A stretch of 11,224 nucleotides of DNA from contig JAAYRN010000150.1 of the NCBI GenBank assembly GCA_012518765.1, positions 1-11,224 of the forward strand. Direction: 5' to 3'. The notes beneath the pieces are model-generated. The model made no database searches. It worked only from the letters and a program-made list of their open reading frames with translations, and had not been told where the DNA came from. A program made the translations under genes and the position numbers. Source of the stretch: Bacteroidales bacterium (lineage in GTDB: Bacteria > Bacteroidota > Bacteroidia > Bacteroidales > WCHB1-69). This document shows positions 8,525-11,224 of this stretch, piece after piece (position 1 is the first letter of the stretch; the number at the start of each line of letters is the position of its first letter).

Positions 8525-8592
8525 GTGTAATTTTGCAGAGGGAGTGTAATGTTAAAAGGAGCAAAAATAAATATAAAAAAAACAGTGTTATG
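8525..8592 (+). repeat. Three GTGTWAT direct repeats around the R-M promoter and start codon
   Basis: GTGTAAT occurs at 8525-8531 (overlapping the -7 box) and at 8544-8550 (just after the expected transcription start), 19 nt apart and so on nearly the same helix face. A related GTGTTATG at 8585-8592 contains the methyltransferase start codon. The spacing and placement suit repressor binding, possibly by the HTH-like N-terminus of the methyltransferase itself. The repeats are short and AT-rich, so chance is not excluded. Confidence 0.35.
8528..8535 (+). promoter_or_regulatory. Probable -7 promoter box of the R-M operon
   Basis: TAATTTTG matches TAnnTTTG exactly. Transcription would start at about 8541-8543, leaving a leader of roughly 48 nt before the methyltransferase ATG at 8590. 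No clear -33 TTTG is seen. The box is embedded in repeated GTGTAAT-type heptamers (8525-8531 and 8544-8550). Confidence 0.55.
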
Positions 8593-8611
8593 TCGGAATT
8601 ATTATCCATAA
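8549..8611 (+). other. Possible 20-codon upstream ORF overlapping the methyltransferase start
   Basis: An ATG at 8549, close to the predicted 5' end of the mRNA, opens a 20-codon frame (MLKGAKINIKKTVLCRNYYP) ending at the TAA at 8609-8611, 19 nt inside the methyltransferase gene in another frame. It could couple or dampen translation of the methyltransferase. It has no recognised product and may simply be a chance ORF. Confidence 0.2.
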
Positions 8612-10170
8612 AAGAAGCCAGTCAGTGGGCTTCCCAATATTTAAATAAAAATATTACAACTTCTAATATCTCTTACCTAATTCAATATGGTAGAATTAGA
8701 AAAATGGACACTAATAAATCTACACAAATACTTAAAGATGATTTAGTTAAATATTATAAAGATCAAAAAAAATCTCGAAAACAAGAATGGAAAAATCAAC
8801 TTGGTGAGGATTTGAATTGGATGTTGTCATTTGAACAATATAAAGAAGCTGAAACAACGAAACATGTACATCGCCTACACCCCTATAAAGGTAAATTTAT
8901 TCCTCAATTAGTTGAATATTTTTTAGATGACCATGTAGATGATTTTAAAAAGGAAGTTTATTTCAAAGAAGGAGATATTGTGCTTGACCCGTTTAGCGGA
9001 AGCGGAACAACCATGATACAAGCTAATGAGTTAGGAATGCATGCAATTGGAATTGATGTGTCCGCTTTCAATGCTCTTATTGGAAACAGCAAGGTCGGTA
9101 TATACGACTTAAATCGTCTCAAAGAGGAAACAAATAAAATAACCAAACAACTTGAAAAGTTTTTGAAAGATAGAAGGACTACTGATTTTGAAAACAGACT
9201 CTTAGAGGAATTAAATGTTTTCAATAACAATTATTTCCCTGTTCCCGAATTTAAGTATAAAGTCCGAGTTGGTGAAATAGATGACGTGGTTTTTGGAGCG
9301 GAAAAAGAAAGTGAATTTCAACCAATATTTGATAAGTTGGTTGATGAATATAATATTAAATTAAGACAAGATAAAGGTGATAAAAATTTTATAGATAAAT
9401 GGTATTTACAGAGTGTTAGAGAAGAAATTGATTTTGTATTTCAATTGATAAAGGAAATTAAAGACATAAAAACTAAAAAGATTGTTAGTGTAATATTGAG
9501 CCGAACAATTAGAAGTTGCCGAGCAACCACCCATTCTGATTTAGCAACACTTGTTGACCCTATCACACGTCCTTATTATTGCAAAAAACATGGAAAAATT
9601 TGCAAACCACTTTTTTCAATAGAAAAGTGGTGGAAAAGCTATGTTAAAGACACAATAAGTCGTCTTGCTCAATTTGATACATTAAGAACAAAAACATTTC
9701 AATATTGTCTTACTGGAGACAGTAGAGTTATAGATATTGACTTAGAAATAAAGAAAATTAATCCTGATTTTGAGGAAATACTAAATGGAAAAAAAATTCA
9801 AGGTATATTTTCATCGCCGCCTTATGTTGGATTAATTGATTATCATGAGCAACATGCTTATGCCTATGATTTATTTGGTTTTGAACGTAGGGATGAGCAA
9901 GAAATCGGTCCGCTTTACAAAGGAAGAGGAAAAGTAGCCAGAGAGAGTTATGTTGAAGGAGTTGCTGATGTTTTAAATAATTGCAAGCGATTTTTAGTGG
10001 AAGATTATGATGTTTTTCTTGTAGCCAATGATAGAAATAACCTTTATCCTCAAATAGCTGAAAAGTCAGGAATGAAAATTGTTAATCAATTTAAACGCCC
10101 TGTCTTAAACAGAACTGAAAAGGATAAAAATGCCTACTCAGAAATAATATTTCATTTAAAAAGAAAATAG
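8590..10170 (+). CDS. Type II DNA methyltransferase (probable N4-cytosine) with N-terminal HTH-like domain
   Basis: The protein is 526 residues from the ATG at 8590. A TTG at 8533 in the same frame would add 19 residues but lies inside the promoter box, so I reject it. Residues 3-57 resemble an excisionase/MerR-like helix-turn-helix (LLSIKEASQWASQYL, then SNISYLIQYGRIRK). KHVHRLHPYKGKFIPQL (91-107) leads into motif I, DPFSGSGTT (133-141), which binds S-adenosylmethionine, then acidic GIDVSAF (154-160). Catalytic motif IV is SSPPYVGLIDYHEQHAY (408-424); SPPY, rather than DPPY, favours N4-cytosine methylation. About 250 residues between motifs I and IV probably hold the target-recognition region, including C310 and a CxxHxxxC cluster (331-338) that may bind zinc. 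It should modify host sites and protect them from the endonuclease gene 3 nt downstream. Class is firm; the modified base and site are predictions. Confidence 0.88.
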   Translation: MSELLSIKEASQWASQYLNKNITTSNISYLIQYGRIRKMDTNKSTQILKDDLVKYYKDQKKSRKQEWKNQLGEDLNWMLSFEQYKEAETTKHVHRLHPYKGKFIPQLVEYFLDDHVDDFKKEVYFKEGDIVLDPFSGSGTTMIQANELGMHAIGIDVSAFNALIGNSKVGIYDLNRLKEETNKITKQLEKFLKDRRTTDFENRLLEELNVFNNNYFPVPEFKYKVRVGEIDDVVFGAEKESEFQPIFDKLVDEYNIKLRQDKGDKNFIDKWYLQSVREEIDFVFQLIKEIKDIKTKKIVSVILSRTIRSCRATTHSDLATLVDPITRPYYCKKHGKICKPLFSIEKWWKSYVKDTISRLAQFDTLRTKTFQYCLTGDSRVIDIDLEIKKINPDFEEILNGKKIQGIFSSPPYVGLIDYHEQHAYAYDLFGFERRDEQEIGPLYKGRGKVARESYVEGVADVLNNCKRFLVEDYDVFLVANDRNNLYPQIAEKSGMKIVNQFKRPVLNRTEKDKNAYSEIIFHLKRK

Positions 10171-10173
10171 ATT

Positions 10174-11010
10174 ATGAAAAAAAACACAGATGATATATCA
10201 AAGGAAATAAATAACGTGATTCAAACTTTGATGGATAGAGTTATGGAGAAAGTCTTAGTTACAGATCCATTTATTTCAGAAAGTCATAGAGCTAAAAAAC
10301 CTCTTTATGCCGCCTTGGTTCCAGATGAAATATTTAAGGGTTCTCATTTTGAAAGGCGATTTGTAACTCCATTTGGTGGAGTTTGGGAAAAATTGGCACA
10401 GGTTGCAGGTAAAGCAGGATTAGGCTTATGTGAATTACAAAAAACAATTAGCGGAAATGTCCCTCAAGAACGATTGGTTAGAATTGCTGAAGTCTTGAAT
10501 AAACTTGAACATGCTCCCAAAGGAGAAAAGAAAATAAAACCAGATTGGGAGAATGAATTAAAATATATTTTGAAAGGGAAAGGTGAGCTTATCCCAACCA
10601 TTGTTATTTCAGACGTTTATGCTGAAAATACACTAACAGGTGAAAAATATGCATTTGAATTAAAAGCACCATTGCCAAATAGCGATCAAAGCAAAGTGAG
10701 CAAAGAGAAGATATTTAAACTATATGCAATGGAACCAAAAGTCATAACATCGGCTTATTTTGCTTTGCCTTATAATCCTTATGGTAGGAAAGAAAATTAT
10801 GCTTGGTCGTTTCCATATCGATGGTTTGATATGAAAAAAGATGAAATTGTACTTATAGGAGATGAATTTTGGGATTTTATTGGGGGTAAAGGAACCTATG
10901 ATTCTTTTATAATCAAACTTAATAGCTTAGGTAAAGTTTATAAAGAACGTATTCTTACAGAATATTTAGGGATAGAGCCAAAAAATTTGGATGTTGAAGT
11001 TCTCAAATAA
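10174..11010 (+). CDS. Type II restriction endonuclease, PD-(D/E)XK type, TdeIII/MjaII-like (GGNCC predicted)
   Basis: This 278-residue soluble enzyme would cut unmethylated double-stranded DNA at its recognition site. The PD-(D/E)XK nuclease core is visible as ISDVYAEN with D147 and FELKAPLPN with E162 and K164, followed by SDQSKVSKEKIFKLYAM (170-186). Upstream, KGSHFERRFVTPFGGVWEKLA (55-75) and, downstream, ALPYNPYG (197-204), WSFPYRWFDM (211-220) and EFWDFIGGKGTYD (231-243) are motifs I associate from memory with TdeIII/MjaII-type enzymes, which recognise GGNCC. I could not run a profile to confirm this. The gene starts 3 nt after the methyltransferase stop, in the same operon, so methylase is made first or together with nuclease. 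No frameshift or lost catalytic residue is apparent, so it looks intact. Endonuclease identity is strong; specificity is tentative. Confidence 0.8.
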   Translation: MKKNTDDISKEINNVIQTLMDRVMEKVLVTDPFISESHRAKKPLYAALVPDEIFKGSHFERRFVTPFGGVWEKLAQVAGKAGLGLCELQKTISGNVPQERLVRIAEVLNKLEHAPKGEKKIKPDWENELKYILKGKGELIPTIVISDVYAENTLTGEKYAFELKAPLPNSDQSKVSKEKIFKLYAMEPKVITSAYFALPYNPYGRKENYAWSFPYRWFDMKKDEIVLIGDEFWDFIGGKGTYDSFIIKLNSLGKVYKERILTEYLGIEPKNLDVEVLK

Positions 11011-11048
11011 TACAAAAGGTAGTTGTTAAATAGTAATAGGTTGAAATA

Positions 11049-11099
11049 GATTTACTTATATTGAATTTAAAGCAATAATATTGCAAGTTTAAGTAAATC
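11049..11099. repeat. Nested inverted repeat after the R-M operon
   Basis: Perfect 10-bp arms GATTTACTTA (11049-11058) and TAAGTAAATC (11090-11099) enclose a near-perfect inner palindrome GCAATAATATTGC (11072-11084: 6-bp arms, 1-nt centre). Transcribed, this could fold into a two-tier hairpin about 40 nt after the endonuclease stop. No strong U-tract follows on the plus strand, so a standard terminator is uncertain. It may instead be an mRNA-stabilising 3' hairpin, a protein-binding site or a boundary of the acquired segment. Confidence 0.5.
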
Positions 11100-11143
11100 A
11101 AAAATTACAAACCATTATAATCCCAAATTGTCCATTAGAGATT

Positions 11144-11224
11144 TCAAGTAGAAAAATCAAATTCAAAATTCGATGATTTATCCCAAAGTTTTCGTATCCA
11201 TGCCCTTCTATTCATTTGGAGAGC
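11144..11224 (-). CDS. Possible C-terminus of a minus-strand gene entering from the right edge
   Basis: Reading down from the right edge, 26 codons without a stop end at the TGA at 11146-11144. The peptide includes MNRRAWIRKLWDK then SSNFEFDFST: basic and tryptophan-rich, then acidic/aromatic. This composition looks more like coding than random AT-rich DNA, but the piece is too short to identify. If real it converges on the R-M operon. A transposase C-terminus is one possibility given the accessory context; I have no motif to prove it. Confidence 0.3.
   Translation of the reverse strand, partial: ALQMNRRAWIRKLWDKSSNFEFDFST

Noticed and set aside
8533..8589. N-terminal extension of the methyltransferase from TTG 8533
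   Set aside because: The TTG is inside the predicted -7 box and would lie upstream of the transcript; the ATG at 8590 directly precedes the first folded segment.
8958..9230. Minus-strand ORF inside the methyltransferase
   Set aside because: It is antisense to motif I and the following conserved region of the methyltransferase, so it is a shadow.
8590..11010. A new multi-gene defence island around the R-M operon
   Set aside because: Only the two R-M genes are visible. The neighbours (DUF2007, M16 peptidase, UvrA family, symporter) have no known defence role and are on separate transcription units.
1..11224. CRISPR array, tRNA or rRNA genes, phage modules
   Set aside because: No regularly spaced repeats, cloverleaf-like sequences, rRNA landmarks or phage structural genes were seen on either strand.

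Overview
The window looks like a chromosomal segment of a low-GC member of the Bacteroidota. The evidence is AT-rich intergenic DNA, start codons without a usable Shine-Dalgarno, upstream sequences matching the Bacteroidota -7 box TAnnTTTG, and a gene content typical of that phylum (UvrA-type ATPase, two-domain M16 peptidase, SSS transporter, small DUF2007 protein). The genus cannot be fixed from what is visible.

Layout. Positions 1-7915 are all on the minus strand. Reading in the direction of transcription, an exported M16 zinc peptidase (7915-5093) ends at a clear hairpin terminator (5033-5068). A second minus-strand unit then starts at a TACCTTTG box: a UvrA-family ATPase (4963-2150), a sodium:solute symporter (2128-662, 21-nt gap) and a lipoprotein (636 to beyond the left edge, 25-nt gap). 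At about 7916-8109 the direction flips. On the plus strand lie a small DUF2007 protein (8110-8358), a weak hairpin, and a two-gene type II restriction-modification (R-M) operon: a methyltransferase (8590-10170) and a PD-(D/E)XK endonuclease (10174-11010), 3 nt apart. The last 214 bases hold a nested inverted repeat and, on the minus strand, the possible C-terminus of a gene running off the right edge.

Function. The minus-strand genes look like housekeeping or envelope functions. The R-M operon is the accessory element. Its endonuclease resembles the TdeIII/MjaII type of enzymes (GGNCC) by recollection of motifs, so GGNCC is a prediction and not a demonstrated specificity. Its methyltransferase has an N-terminal helix-turn-helix-like segment, and the promoter carries repeated GTGTAAT-type heptamers, which suggests autogenous control; this is inference.

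I found no CRISPR array, tRNA, rRNA or complete insertion sequence. The points most worth a second look are the methyltransferase architecture and promoter, the UvrA-family protein that has lost a conserved zinc-ligand pair, and the right-edge structures.
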